From assembly GCA_964655115.1 (NCBI GenBank), contig CAZZKM010000001.1, positions 104,078 to 168,077 of the forward strand: a stretch of 64,000 nucleotides of DNA. The letters run 5' to 3'. The position numbers and the translations under genes are program-made. Position 1 is the stretch's first letter, and the number at the start of each line of letters is the position of its first letter. The DNA is from ATZT02 sp964655115 (GTDB lineage: Bacteria; Actinomycetota; Actinomycetes; S36-B12; UBA5976). The notes beneath the pieces were generated by a model. It was not told the DNA's origin. It saw only the letters and a list, made by a program, of their open reading frames with translations, and did no database searches. This document shows, in pieces, positions 18,430 to 26,848 of this stretch.

Positions 18430-20414
18430 CAATTCCTAAACCACTTCAAGATTTAGTTGAAAGATCAAAATTTTTAGGCAACAATCAAGATTTTGTTGTT
18501 TATGGTGGGGGAAATACATCGGCAAAAGGTGAAATAGTAGATCACTTAAAGAGACCAAAAAATGTTTTGTGGGTCAAAGGTTCAGGCGCAGACATGATGA
18601 ATGCTGAAGCTGTTGATTACCCTGCACTTTATTTGGATGAATTGATTGCTTTAAAGCAATTTGAAAAATTAAGTGATGAGGAAATGACTGACTTAGTGGG
18701 GAAAGCTTTAGTTGACCCAAACAGCAGAAGACCCTCCATTGAAACCTTGTTGCATGCATTCTTACCTTTTAAGCACATTGATCATGTGCATGCAGATGCA
18801 ATTTGTGCTTTAACAAATCATAAAGATGGAAATAAAGCGGTAAAAGAAGCATTGGGTGAAAATTTTGCTTACGTTGATTGGATTCGACCTGGATTTGAAC
18901 TAAGCAAACAAGCTTCTCAATTAGCAGATTCAGAAGGAATAATTTTGGCACATCATGGATTAATAGTTTGGTCTGACGATAGTGATGAATGCAAACAAAA
19001 GAATACAGATGTGATAAATAAAGTTGAAAATTATTTATCGAGTTTAACTAAAAGACCAGAATCTATTTTTAATCACACAACCTATTCAGATGAAGAATTT
19101 GAAAATTTATTGTTATTAGTAAGAGGAAAATTAAATAAAAAATCTAAAAAAATAATTTCAGTAGATTCAAGATTAAAAGAAACTTCAGATAGAAAAGATA
19201 TAAAAGAAATAGTTCAAGCTGGAGTATCAAGTGCTGATCATATGTTGAGAATTAAACCTTGGTCTGCAGTTATAGAAAATGGCAAAAATGATCAATCCAT
19301 CTTTGAATCTATAGATAAATATTCGAATTCATACAAAACATACTTTGAAAATAATAAAAATTTATTACCTCAGGGTTATTCAATGCATGATTCAGATCCT
19401 AAAGTTTTGTTAGCTCCAGGAATCGGTGCATTGACTGTTGGATTAAGTAAATCTGAATGCAAAATGCTTGCAGATATTTCTTTTCATACTCACAAAACTG
19501 CTTCAATGGCAAAAGATGCTTTTGGCAACGTTGAAGCTTTGCCTGATTCAGAAGTTTTTGGTTTTGACTACTGGCCAATGGAACTTTACAAGTTAGCAAG
19601 TAGACCTGCACCAAAGAAATTTGCCGGACATGTCTTCATAGTTACGGGTGCTGGAAGCGGTATAGGTCGTGGAATAGCAGTTGAACTTGCCAAGCAAGGT
19701 GCAAGTTTAGTTTTAGCAGATCTTGATGCAAAAGGACTTGCAACTGTAGAAAGTGAAATAAAAAACTACAAAGGATCTAGTCCTCAGATTATTCAAGGGG
19801 ATCAATCAGATGAAAAAGTTGTTAAGCAAACGGTTTCTGAAGCGATAAAAACTTTTGGTGGAATTGATGGAGTGGTATTTAGCGCAGGGATCGCAGTCAC
19901 AGATAGTTTGCAAGATTTGACAATTGAAAAATGGAATAAAGGATTAAGTGTTAACTTAACTAGTTCATTTTTATTAACTAAATATGCGATGAAGGCATTA
20001 ACCAAACAAAATTCAGGTGGATCACTTGTTTATATCGCAAGTAAAAATGCATTTTCACCAGGAATTGGTTTTGGAGGATATTCAGTAAGTAAAGCAGGAA
20101 TGATTCAACTAATGCGCATGGCTGCATTAGAGGGTGGATCTCATCAAATCAGATCCAATGCAATTAATCCTGATGCAATTTTTGATAACAGCAAATTATG
20201 GGAAGGAGGAATCAGAGAGGAAAGAGCTAGAGCTCATGGCATTAAACCTGAAGAGTTAGAAGATTTTTATGCCAAGAGAAATATTTTAAAATCCCATGTT
20301 TCATCAATTGATGTTGCGAATATGACAAGCTTTTTACTTTCAGATGATTCCGCCAAAACAACAGGCTCGGTCATTGCCGTCGACGGCGGAGTGGCTGCTG
20401 CATTTCCGCGCTAA
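18426..20414 (+). CDS. class II aldolase fused to short-chain dehydrogenase
   Basis: Residues 1 to about 390 are a class II (zinc) aldolase: YGGGNTSAKG, WVKGSGADMMNAEAVDY, and histidine motifs HIDHVHADA and LAHHGLIVW. Residues from about 400 to 660 are an SDR: VTGAGSGIGRGIAVELAK for NAD(P), and Ser with YSVSK as catalytic residues. The same fusion is known from L-rhamnose and related pathways, where rhamnulose-1-phosphate is split to DHAP and lactaldehyde and the aldehyde is then oxidised or reduced. Next to MtnA, the likely substrate is a C5-substituted ribulose-1-phosphate. Known: the family. Inferred: the substrate. Confidence 0.9.
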   Translation: MTIPKPLQDLVERSKFLGNNQDFVVYGGGNTSAKGEIVDHLKRPKNVLWVKGSGADMMNAEAVDYPALYLDELIALKQFEKLSDEEMTDLVGKALVDPNSRRPSIETLLHAFLPFKHIDHVHADAICALTNHKDGNKAVKEALGENFAYVDWIRPGFELSKQASQLADSEGIILAHHGLIVWSDDSDECKQKNTDVINKVENYLSSLTKRPESIFNHTTYSDEEFENLLLLVRGKLNKKSKKIISVDSRLKETSDRKDIKEIVQAGVSSADHMLRIKPWSAVIENGKNDQSIFESIDKYSNSYKTYFENNKNLLPQGYSMHDSDPKVLLAPGIGALTVGLSKSECKMLADISFHTHKTASMAKDAFGNVEALPDSEVFGFDYWPMELYKLASRPAPKKFAGHVFIVTGAGSGIGRGIAVELAKQGASLVLADLDAKGLATVESEIKNYKGSSPQIIQGDQSDEKVVKQTVSEAIKTFGGIDGVVFSAGIAVTDSLQDLTIEKWNKGLSVNLTSSFLLTKYAMKALTKQNSGGSLVYIASKNAFSPGIGFGGYSVSKAGMIQLMRMAALEGGSHQIRSNAINPDAIFDNSKLWEGGIREERARAHGIKPEELEDFYAKRNILKSHVSSIDVANMTSFLLSDDSAKTTGSVIAVDGGVAAAFPR

Positions 20415-20455
20415 ACGGAAATGAAAACAAACGAATAAATACAAATTTATTCGTT
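20401..20455 (+). other. two tandem hairpins before the binding-protein gene
   Basis: Hairpin 1 pairs CATTTCCG (20401-20408) with CGGAAATG (20416-20423) and holds the aldolase stop codon in its loop. Hairpin 2 pairs AACGAATAAAT (20430-20440) with ATTTATTCGTT (20445-20455). The binding protein's ribosome site AGGAGAAGGA follows. Such structures often stabilise the downstream mRNA or cause partial termination, allowing more binding protein than enzyme. The role is inferred. Confidence 0.6.
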
Positions 20456-20471
20456 AAAAGAAGGAGAAGGA

Positions 20472-21572
20472 ATGGTAAGAAATAAAAGCAAAGCTTTGGC
20501 TGGTATTTCAGTCGTTGCTGCGTTACTTCTTGCTGCATGTGCACAAAGTGGTAGTGATACCGCTGCACCAGCGGCAGAAGAAGGAACTGTTGAAGAAGCA
20601 ACTGCAACTAAGCCTGCACCATTTGATGCTGGCCCAGTAAAAATTGCAATTGTTCAAAACAGTGGTGCTGGAGATTATTTCCAACAATGGACAAACGGTG
20701 CTAATCAACAAGCTGAAGCAATCGGATTTGAAGTTCAAATTTATGATGCTCAAGCAGATAACGCAAAACAAGCAACAGATATGGAAACTGCTATTGCTTC
20801 AGGAGTAGCAGGCATCATTGTTGATCACGGTCAAAAAGACACTATGTGTCCATTGATTAAAAAAGCAACCGATGCAGGAATTCCTGTAGTTGTTTATGAC
20901 GTAGTTGTAAATGATTGCGCACCAGATGCAGTTCAAACACAACAAAGTGATGCATCACTTGCACAAGCTGTGTTGGATCAAATGGCTGCAGATCTAGGTA
21001 AAGATGCCAAAGTCGGTTATGTAAACGTTTTGGGTATTGCACCTCTAGATCGTCGTCACGTTGTATGGGAAAAAATTGTTGCTGACAACAATTGGACCCA
21101 ATCATTCTTCGTTGGAAAATTCACCAACGCAGTTGCAACAGATAACGCACAATTAGTTGATGCTGCACTTAAAGCTAATCCAGACGTAGTGGGAATTTTT
21201 GCTCCATACGATGAATTAACAAAAGGTACAGTTTCTGCAATTGAACAAAACAATCTACAAGCTTCAATCAGAGCTTATGGAATTGATATTTCAAATGCTG
21301 ATATTGAAATCATGACCAAAGAAGGAAGTCCATGGACTGCAACTGCAGGTACTGATCCAAACGCGATTGGTGCAGCAGTAGTTAGAAACATGGCTCTTGA
21401 ACTTGCTGGTCAACTTGGAACTAAGTCAGTTGATTTCCCAGGTGTACTTATTACTGCACAATTCCTAAAGGACAATGCAGTTAAGAACATGGTAGATCTA
21501 CGTGCTGCACTTCCAGAATTGAATCTTGCAGAAGTAAGTTCTGCAGATTGGATTCCAGCAGTTAAGTTCTAG
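20472..21572 (+). CDS. sugar ABC transporter substrate-binding lipoprotein
   Basis: The 366-residue protein begins with a lipoprotein signal (positive n-region, then LLLAAC with lipid-anchored Cys23) and an Ala/Glu linker, followed by a ribose-type periplasmic binding fold (PVKIAIVQNSGAGDYFQQW; VAGIIVDHGQKDTM; VVGIFAPYDELTKG). This family binds ribose, xylose, autoinducer-2 or modified pentoses outside the membrane. Context points to a modified ribose as ligand. It has the strongest ribosome site of the operon (AGGAGAAGGA). The ligand is not readable from sequence. Confidence 0.9.
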   Translation: MVRNKSKALAGISVVAALLLAACAQSGSDTAAPAAEEGTVEEATATKPAPFDAGPVKIAIVQNSGAGDYFQQWTNGANQQAEAIGFEVQIYDAQADNAKQATDMETAIASGVAGIIVDHGQKDTMCPLIKKATDAGIPVVVYDVVVNDCAPDAVQTQQSDASLAQAVLDQMAADLGKDAKVGYVNVLGIAPLDRRHVVWEKIVADNNWTQSFFVGKFTNAVATDNAQLVDAALKANPDVVGIFAPYDELTKGTVSAIEQNNLQASIRAYGIDISNADIEIMTKEGSPWTATAGTDPNAIGAAVVRNMALELAGQLGTKSVDFPGVLITAQFLKDNAVKNMVDLRAALPELNLAEVSSADWIPAVKF

Positions 21573-21600
21573 ATTTAACTAGAAACTAAGGATAGGTGAG

Positions 21601-23109
21601 TTGATGGCAACGGCAGTTGAAGTAAGAGATATCTCAATGTCATTTGGTTCAAACCAAGTGCTAACTGGAGTAGATCTTGCTATCAATAAAGGACAAACCA
21701 CTGCACTATTAGGTGCAAATGGAGCCGGAAAGTCAACATTGATAAAAATTTTGTCAGGAGTTTATTCATCCTTTACCGGACAAATAATTATCGATGGACA
21801 ACTTGTAACCATCGACTCACCTGTCACTGCAAGAGCATCAGGAATAGAAACAGTTCATCAAAGAATTGATGAAGGTGTAATTCCTGGATTAACGGTAGCT
21901 GAAAATCTACTTTTCGAAAGAATAGTTACAGGAGATATTAAAAAAACTATTTCTCCAAATGAAGTTATTGATATTGCAAGTGAAATAGCAAAGGCATTAG
22001 ATTTAAATTGGAATAATAATATCCTTAAAAAAGATGTCTTTGAAATCGGAATTGCTGAACAACAACTTTTGATATTAGCAAGAGCTCTTTCAAGAAAACC
22101 AAAATTATTGATTTTAGATGAGCCAACTTCAGCCCTTTCAGCTTCTGAAAGTCAAAATCTTTTTAAAGTAATTAAAAATTTAGAAAATCAAGGAATTGCA
22201 ATTCTTTATGTTTCGCATAAATTAAGCGAAATTGAACAAATTGCACAAAGATTAGTAGTTATTCGTGATGGAAAAATCAGAAATGAACAGAGCGCTCCAT
22301 TTAGTTGGGAAGATGCTCTTAAAGAAATGTTAGGACAAGAGTCTCTAAATAAAAATAATGAATTTGATGTAGTTGAAGGAAAAGGCGTGGTATTAAAATT
22401 AAATAACATAAAACTTTTTAAAGAAAGTGAACCTATAAATGTTGAATTTAGAAAAGGTGAAGTGACTGGAGTTATTGGCCTTCTTGGAGCTGGGAAAACA
22501 GAATTAGCAAAAATCATTTTTGGTGCTGATAAACCTTTAACAGGTGAAATGATTCTTGAGGGAAAAAAATATGAACCAAAACATCCTGCCGAAGCTGTTA
22601 ATAAAGATATATTTTTAGTCCCAGAAGATCGTGCTGCAGAATCAATGATTTCAGGTTGGAATATTAGTGAGACTTCAACGTTGCCTTTTATGAAAAAGTT
22701 TTCGAGTAGAGGTGTAATTAATAAAATAAGTGAACTTGCAAGAGGTAAAAAACTTGTTGAAGATTTAAATGTAGTAACTACATCTCATATTGCACCTGTT
22801 GATTCACTTTCAGGTGGTAATCAACAGAAGGTGGTTGTGGGCCGCTGGTTGCAAGAGTCACCAAAAATGATGATGCTGGATGAACCTTTTAGAGGTGTAG
22901 ATATTGGGGCCAGAAGAGATATTTCAAAAAGAGTGAGAAATCTTGCAGCAAATGATGTAGCTGTTTTGGTTCTTGCTTCTGATGTAGATGAAATATTAGA
23001 AGTTGCTGATCGAATTATTGTTTTAGTCGAAGGAAAAATAGTTCTTGATGTAAGTTCCACAAATACATCAAAAGATAAAATAGTTAACAAAATGTCGGAG
23101 GTGGCATAA
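21601..23109 (+). CDS. ribose-type ABC transporter ATPase (tandem NBDs)
   Basis: Of 502 residues, the first half has Walker A GANGAGKSTLIK (about 39) and Walker B LLILDEPTSAL but the degenerate signature IGIAEQQLLILARAL. The second half has GLLGAGKTELAK and the full signature SLSGGNQQKVVVGRWL. This asymmetric pair is typical of RbsA/XylG-type importers. It forms a transporter with the lipoprotein upstream and the permease downstream; its stop overlaps the permease ATG by one base. Confidence 0.92.
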   Translation: MMATAVEVRDISMSFGSNQVLTGVDLAINKGQTTALLGANGAGKSTLIKILSGVYSSFTGQIIIDGQLVTIDSPVTARASGIETVHQRIDEGVIPGLTVAENLLFERIVTGDIKKTISPNEVIDIASEIAKALDLNWNNNILKKDVFEIGIAEQQLLILARALSRKPKLLILDEPTSALSASESQNLFKVIKNLENQGIAILYVSHKLSEIEQIAQRLVVIRDGKIRNEQSAPFSWEDALKEMLGQESLNKNNEFDVVEGKGVVLKLNNIKLFKESEPINVEFRKGEVTGVIGLLGAGKTELAKIIFGADKPLTGEMILEGKKYEPKHPAEAVNKDIFLVPEDRAAESMISGWNISETSTLPFMKKFSSRGVINKISELARGKKLVEDLNVVTTSHIAPVDSLSGGNQQKVVVGRWLQESPKMMMLDEPFRGVDIGARRDISKRVRNLAANDVAVLVLASDVDEILEVADRIIVLVEGKIVLDVSSTNTSKDKIVNKMSEVA

Positions 23110-24138
23110 ATGTCAGTAGGGATAACCAAAGAAGGTCAAGGTTTTGACACTAGAGAATTTGTTGTCAAATACGGATTTATCGTCGTAACTGTTTCACTAT
23201 TTCTGTGGTTTGCCATAACAGAGCCATCATTTAGAATGCAATCTACTTTATTTTCCATGCTTAAATTTACCTCTGTTGTAGCCATCACAGGTCTTGGTGT
23301 GACTTTAACGATGGTAGTTGGAGGATTAGATTTATCTGTTGGCTCAGTAGCTGGATTATCAGTAACACTTTCGGCGATGACGATGGTTATTTATGCTCAA
23401 ACAGGTGGAGTTGCTTTAATTGTAGTTTTATTAGGTGGAGCTTTAGTTGGTTTGTTTAATGCATTTTTAATTGTTGTTTTAAAAATTCCAGATTTATTGG
23501 CAACATTAGCAACTATGTTTACGATTATGGGATTAAAACTTGTTCCGGTTGATGGCCAATCTGTTTCTTCAGGTTTAATTTTAAGAGATGGAAGTGTTGC
23601 CCCTGGAAAATTTACTCCCGGATTTTTATTAATTGACAGAGCCTATATTGGGCCAGTGCCACTTCCTGTTGCAATATTTTTTATTCTTGCATTTGTTGTG
23701 TGGTTCTTTTTAACAAGAACTAGGTGGGGCAGAGTCATGTATGCAATCGGCTCTAATCCAGAAGCTGCAAGACTTGCAGGTGTCAGAGTAAAAAGATATC
23801 GAGCATTTGCATATGTCATGTCTGGTGTTTTTGCATCAATTGGTGGATTAATTTTGTCTTCTCGAATTGGTCAAGGAGATATCAGTGCTGGAAATTCACT
23901 TCTTTTAGATGCAGTAGCTGTAGCTTTAGTTGGAACATCAGTTCTAGGAATTGCAAAGCCAAATGCTTGGGGCACCATTCTTGGTGCAGTACTAATTGGA
24001 ATCGTGATTACTGGCTTAACTATTAAAGGTTTTCCATATTATGCACAAGATGTAGTAAAGGGATTAGTGCTTTTAACTGCTCTAATTTTCTCATTTACTT
24101 TATCTCGAAAGAAATCAAAATTCGTTCCAGCGGTGTAA
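23110..24138 (+). CDS. ribose-type ABC transporter permease
   Basis: The 342-residue protein has about eight to ten hydrophobic segments and the RbsC-family motifs VVGGLDLSVGSVAGLSVTLS, TRTRWGRVMYAIGSNPEAAR and GVRVKRYR in the coupling region. A single permease would homodimerise in the membrane. The frame begins 1 nt after the ATPase gene. The MtnK-like kinase follows by 10 nt, tying uptake to phosphorylation. Confidence 0.93.
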   Translation: MSVGITKEGQGFDTREFVVKYGFIVVTVSLFLWFAITEPSFRMQSTLFSMLKFTSVVAITGLGVTLTMVVGGLDLSVGSVAGLSVTLSAMTMVIYAQTGGVALIVVLLGGALVGLFNAFLIVVLKIPDLLATLATMFTIMGLKLVPVDGQSVSSGLILRDGSVAPGKFTPGFLLIDRAYIGPVPLPVAIFFILAFVVWFFLTRTRWGRVMYAIGSNPEAARLAGVRVKRYRAFAYVMSGVFASIGGLILSSRIGQGDISAGNSLLLDAVAVALVGTSVLGIAKPNAWGTILGAVLIGIVITGLTIKGFPYYAQDVVKGLVLLTALIFSFTLSRKKSKFVPAV

Positions 24139-24148
24139 AGGAAAAAAT

Positions 24149-25375
24149 ATGGCAAATGATTACGAATATTTAAGTAAAGACAATATTTCACAATATTTGA
24201 AAAGTAAATCAGTTTTCAATAATTTAATTGATGCCGATAATATTGTGGAATTTAACGAAGTCGGAGACGGTAATTTAAATCTAGTTTTTATTCTTAAAGA
24301 TTCAAAAGGAAAAGGAGTTGTACTTAAGCAAGCACTTCCTTACGTAAGACTGGTTGGACCAGATTGGCCTATGACGCCAAGTCGAGCACGAATTGAATCT
24401 GAAACAACAATAATTCATTCAAAATTTGCTAAGGATTTAGTTCCAGAAATTTATGATTTTGATGAAGAGCGTTTTATTATCGCTATGGAAGATCTTTCTG
24501 ATCATCGAGTATGGCGCGGAGCATTAAATGAAGGTTTGCGTTACGAAGGTGTCGCAAAACCATTAGGTGAGTACGTTGCTAAAACAGCATTTGGCACATC
24601 TGTATTCGGTTTGGGCCATGACAAGCATAAACAAGAAGTTGCCAGAGCGATTAATCCAGAACTTTGTCTAATAACTGAAGACTTAGTTTTTACTGAACCA
24701 TATTTTGATAATGGCCGAAACTCGGTCCTAGAAACAAATAAAAAAGATGCTGAAGATTTAGCAAATGACAAAGACATGGTTAGAGAAATAGGTTTACTCA
24801 AATATAAATTTATGACTTCTGCCGAAAGTTTAATACACGGAGATCTTCATACTGGATCTGTCATGATCAAAGGAAATGACCAAGAACAAGCAATAAGCGT
24901 GAAGGCAATTGATTGCGAGTTTGCATTCTATGGACCACTTGGATTTGATTTAGGGGCATTAATTGCAAACTACACAATTGCAGCAGCAAGAGCTAGAGCA
25001 CTTGGAAATGTTGAACAAATGAAATGGCTTTTATCATTAGCAGAGCAAACCTGGGAAGGTTTTGAATCGACAATTAGAAAGTTATGGCCAACAAGAGTAG
25101 ATAAAAGAGTATTTAATGATGAAGTTTTTGAAAACTTGATTAAAACTTGGAAATCAGATGCTCAAGGTTACGCTGGAGCAAAGATGGCTAGAAGAATTGT
25201 GGGTTTAGCAAAAACATCAGATATAGAAACCCTGGAACCAAATTTAAGAGAAGGCGCTGCACGGGCTGTGTTACAAATGGCAAGACTTTCAACTAAAGAA
25301 AGAGATTTAGGCAAATCTTGGAAAAACATTGCCCAACAATTTGAAACAATAATCGAAAAAACCGTTACGAAGTAA
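24149..25375 (+). CDS. mtnK: MtnK-family (methylthio/deoxy)ribose kinase
   Basis: MtnK phosphorylates 5-methylthioribose at C1. This 408-residue protein has the family motifs EVGDGNLNLVFI (about residue 37), VGPDWPMTPSRARIE, the catalytic LIHGDLHTGSVMI (about 230) and CEFAFYGPLGFDLGALIANY. It would supply the substrate of the MtnA-like enzyme five genes upstream. Members may also accept 5-deoxyribose or other ribose analogues. An AAGGAAAAA site precedes the ATG. The family is clear; the substrate is inferred. Confidence 0.92.
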   Translation: MANDYEYLSKDNISQYLKSKSVFNNLIDADNIVEFNEVGDGNLNLVFILKDSKGKGVVLKQALPYVRLVGPDWPMTPSRARIESETTIIHSKFAKDLVPEIYDFDEERFIIAMEDLSDHRVWRGALNEGLRYEGVAKPLGEYVAKTAFGTSVFGLGHDKHKQEVARAINPELCLITEDLVFTEPYFDNGRNSVLETNKKDAEDLANDKDMVREIGLLKYKFMTSAESLIHGDLHTGSVMIKGNDQEQAISVKAIDCEFAFYGPLGFDLGALIANYTIAAARARALGNVEQMKWLLSLAEQTWEGFESTIRKLWPTRVDKRVFNDEVFENLIKTWKSDAQGYAGAKMARRIVGLAKTSDIETLEPNLREGAARAVLQMARLSTKERDLGKSWKNIAQQFETIIEKTVTK

Positions 25376-25383
25376 GGAAAAAT

Positions 25384-25743
25384 ATGAAAACTCCTAGAGA
25401 AATTGCTGAATCTTATTGGAAAGCAGAATGCGCAAGGGATACTGAAGCAGTCCTTGCTCACTACCACTTGGATGCAACATTTTGTCCTCCTGGACAAGTT
25501 CTAAAAGGACACGAACAAATCAGAACTTTTTATGATTCATCAGGAGAATCTTTTCCAGGTTTAAAAGTAGATATCGTTCATGAAGTTAGAAATGGTGACG
25601 AAAGTTGCATTGAATGGTATGCGACGTTAACGGATAAAAAAGGAAATGTTTTTAATATTCCAGGTGTTAACGTTATAAAAATTAGAGATGGAAAATTTGA
25701 ATCAGTTCATGCCTATTTTGATCCAACTGTTTTGAATTCTTAA
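25384..25743 (+). CDS. SnoaL-like / NTF2-fold protein
   Basis: The 119-residue protein shows the single-domain NTF2-like pattern: PREIAESYWKAECARDTEAV, then DATFCPPGQVLKGHEQIRTFY and a C-terminal FNIPGVNVIKIRDGKFESV strand. Such proteins are small cone-shaped enzymes (isomerases, hydrolases, cyclases) or ligand binders. It is the last gene of the transporter operon, 8 nt after the kinase, and its stop overlaps the stop of the convergent RLP gene. Its role is unknown; a carbohydrate isomerase or epimerase in the pathway is possible. Confidence 0.75.
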   Translation: MKTPREIAESYWKAECARDTEAVLAHYHLDATFCPPGQVLKGHEQIRTFYDSSGESFPGLKVDIVHEVRNGDESCIEWYATLTDKKGNVFNIPGVNVIKIRDGKFESVHAYFDPTVLNS

Positions 25744-26843
25744 TTTTCGAATCTTTCAACGCTTTTTCTTAAATTAGACGCATTCTCTAATAAATTTCCT
25801 CGGTGTAAAGCGCCACCAATCAATAAAACAGTGTCATTACCAAAAAATCCAACTAGTTCATCAATTCGATCTAACGTCATTCCTCCACCTGGGCTTGGAA
25901 AAATAGTTTTTAAATTACTAAATTCATTTCTGCAACTACGTGAAATTCGTAAGCATTCTTCTTTTGTAAAACTAAATCTTCCTCCATAATTAGGAAATAC
26001 TGTTATATCTGCACCACTTAAGCGCATTAATTTTGCTAAGACAATTTCATGATTTATTCCATGATTTGGATTCATAAATAATGAACCAAGCATCGAAGGA
26101 TGACTCATTATAGGTAAATTAATTTCGTCTGAATCTGCAATACTTCTCATCGCATCAAAACTTGAAACTCCAGGTAAAACCATTAGAGCCCCTGCTCCTA
26201 GTTTTCTTGCAGTTGTTGCTTTTTCAAATATTTGATGTGAGGGAAGGTTCACACTAGGTGCATAAACTGAATTTCTATTAAATTTTACATTTGCAGTATT
26301 AACTGCATCTGAAATTATTTTGACTCTCTCATCCCAAGTCGCCCAAGGTTGGTTTGCCAAACTGTGGTCATCTTTTATTAAATCAATTCCTGCTTCAACC
26401 ATGGTTGCTGCGATAACGGCTAATTCTTTTGCACCCAATCCCATTGGCTTTAGAGCCGTTGCCAAAATTGGTCTTGATTTTGCATTAAAAAGTTTTCTAA
26501 CTCCTTGGATTCCGAAACGAGGACCTTTAAACTTATTTAAAAAAACTTCATCAAATTGAATATCTGTGATACGGACTTCTGGAAACATTGAAACGTTACC
26601 CCAAAGTACATTTAAAAACTGGGGTAGTTCATAACCTGTGGTGTCAAGATTAAAAGAAATCTTTATTTCAGATCTTTTTTCAGTTAACTTCTTGCTTGAA
26701 ACAAAGTGAGCAACTACTTCATTTTGAATCCAGGCGGGAGCAAGGTCAAAAGGAAACTCTATAGTTTGTTCTACCCTAATTGCTTCAATTATTTCTTTTT
26801 CATTACTTGAATTAATTTCGTAAGTTACTTCGAAATTGCGCAT
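25740..26843 (-). CDS. RuBisCO-like protein (form IV)
   Basis: The 367-residue protein has the RuBisCO large-chain barrel: ALKPMGLG (Lys132, equivalent to Lys175), DLIKDDHSLANQPW with the carbamate Lys157 and metal Asp159 but His160 where RuBisCO has Glu204, His248 in MSHPSML, and SPGGGMT and GGALHRGN phosphate loops. Loop 6 reads PNYGGRF, with no GKLEG lysine. It is therefore not a CO2-fixing enzyme. RLPs act as enolase/isomerases in methionine salvage or as decarboxylases or transcarboxylases on 3-oxo-isoapionate-4-phosphate; as far as I recall the latter share the DDH and GGRF variants. It is last in an operon with the split transketolase. Confidence 0.9.
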   Translation of the reverse strand: MRNFEVTYEINSSNEKEIIEAIRVEQTIEFPFDLAPAWIQNEVVAHFVSSKKLTEKRSEIKISFNLDTTGYELPQFLNVLWGNVSMFPEVRITDIQFDEVFLNKFKGPRFGIQGVRKLFNAKSRPILATALKPMGLGAKELAVIAATMVEAGIDLIKDDHSLANQPWATWDERVKIISDAVNTANVKFNRNSVYAPSVNLPSHQIFEKATTARKLGAGALMVLPGVSSFDAMRSIADSDEINLPIMSHPSMLGSLFMNPNHGINHEIVLAKLMRLSGADITVFPNYGGRFSFTKEECLRISRSCRNEFSNLKTIFPSPGGGMTLDRIDELVGFFGNDTVLLIGGALHRGNLLENASNLRKSVERFEN

Positions 26844-26848
26844 TGCCT

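Noticed and set aside
17389..25375. The classical methionine salvage pathway
   Set aside because: MtnA and MtnK are present, but there is no MtnB-type single dehydratase, MtnC, MtnD or MtnW in the usual order. The aldolase is fused to an SDR, and the RLP is not of the enolase type by its motifs.
25740..26843. A true CO2-fixing RuBisCO
   Set aside because: The third metal ligand is His instead of Glu and the loop-6 lysine is absent. No phosphoribulokinase or small subunit is present.
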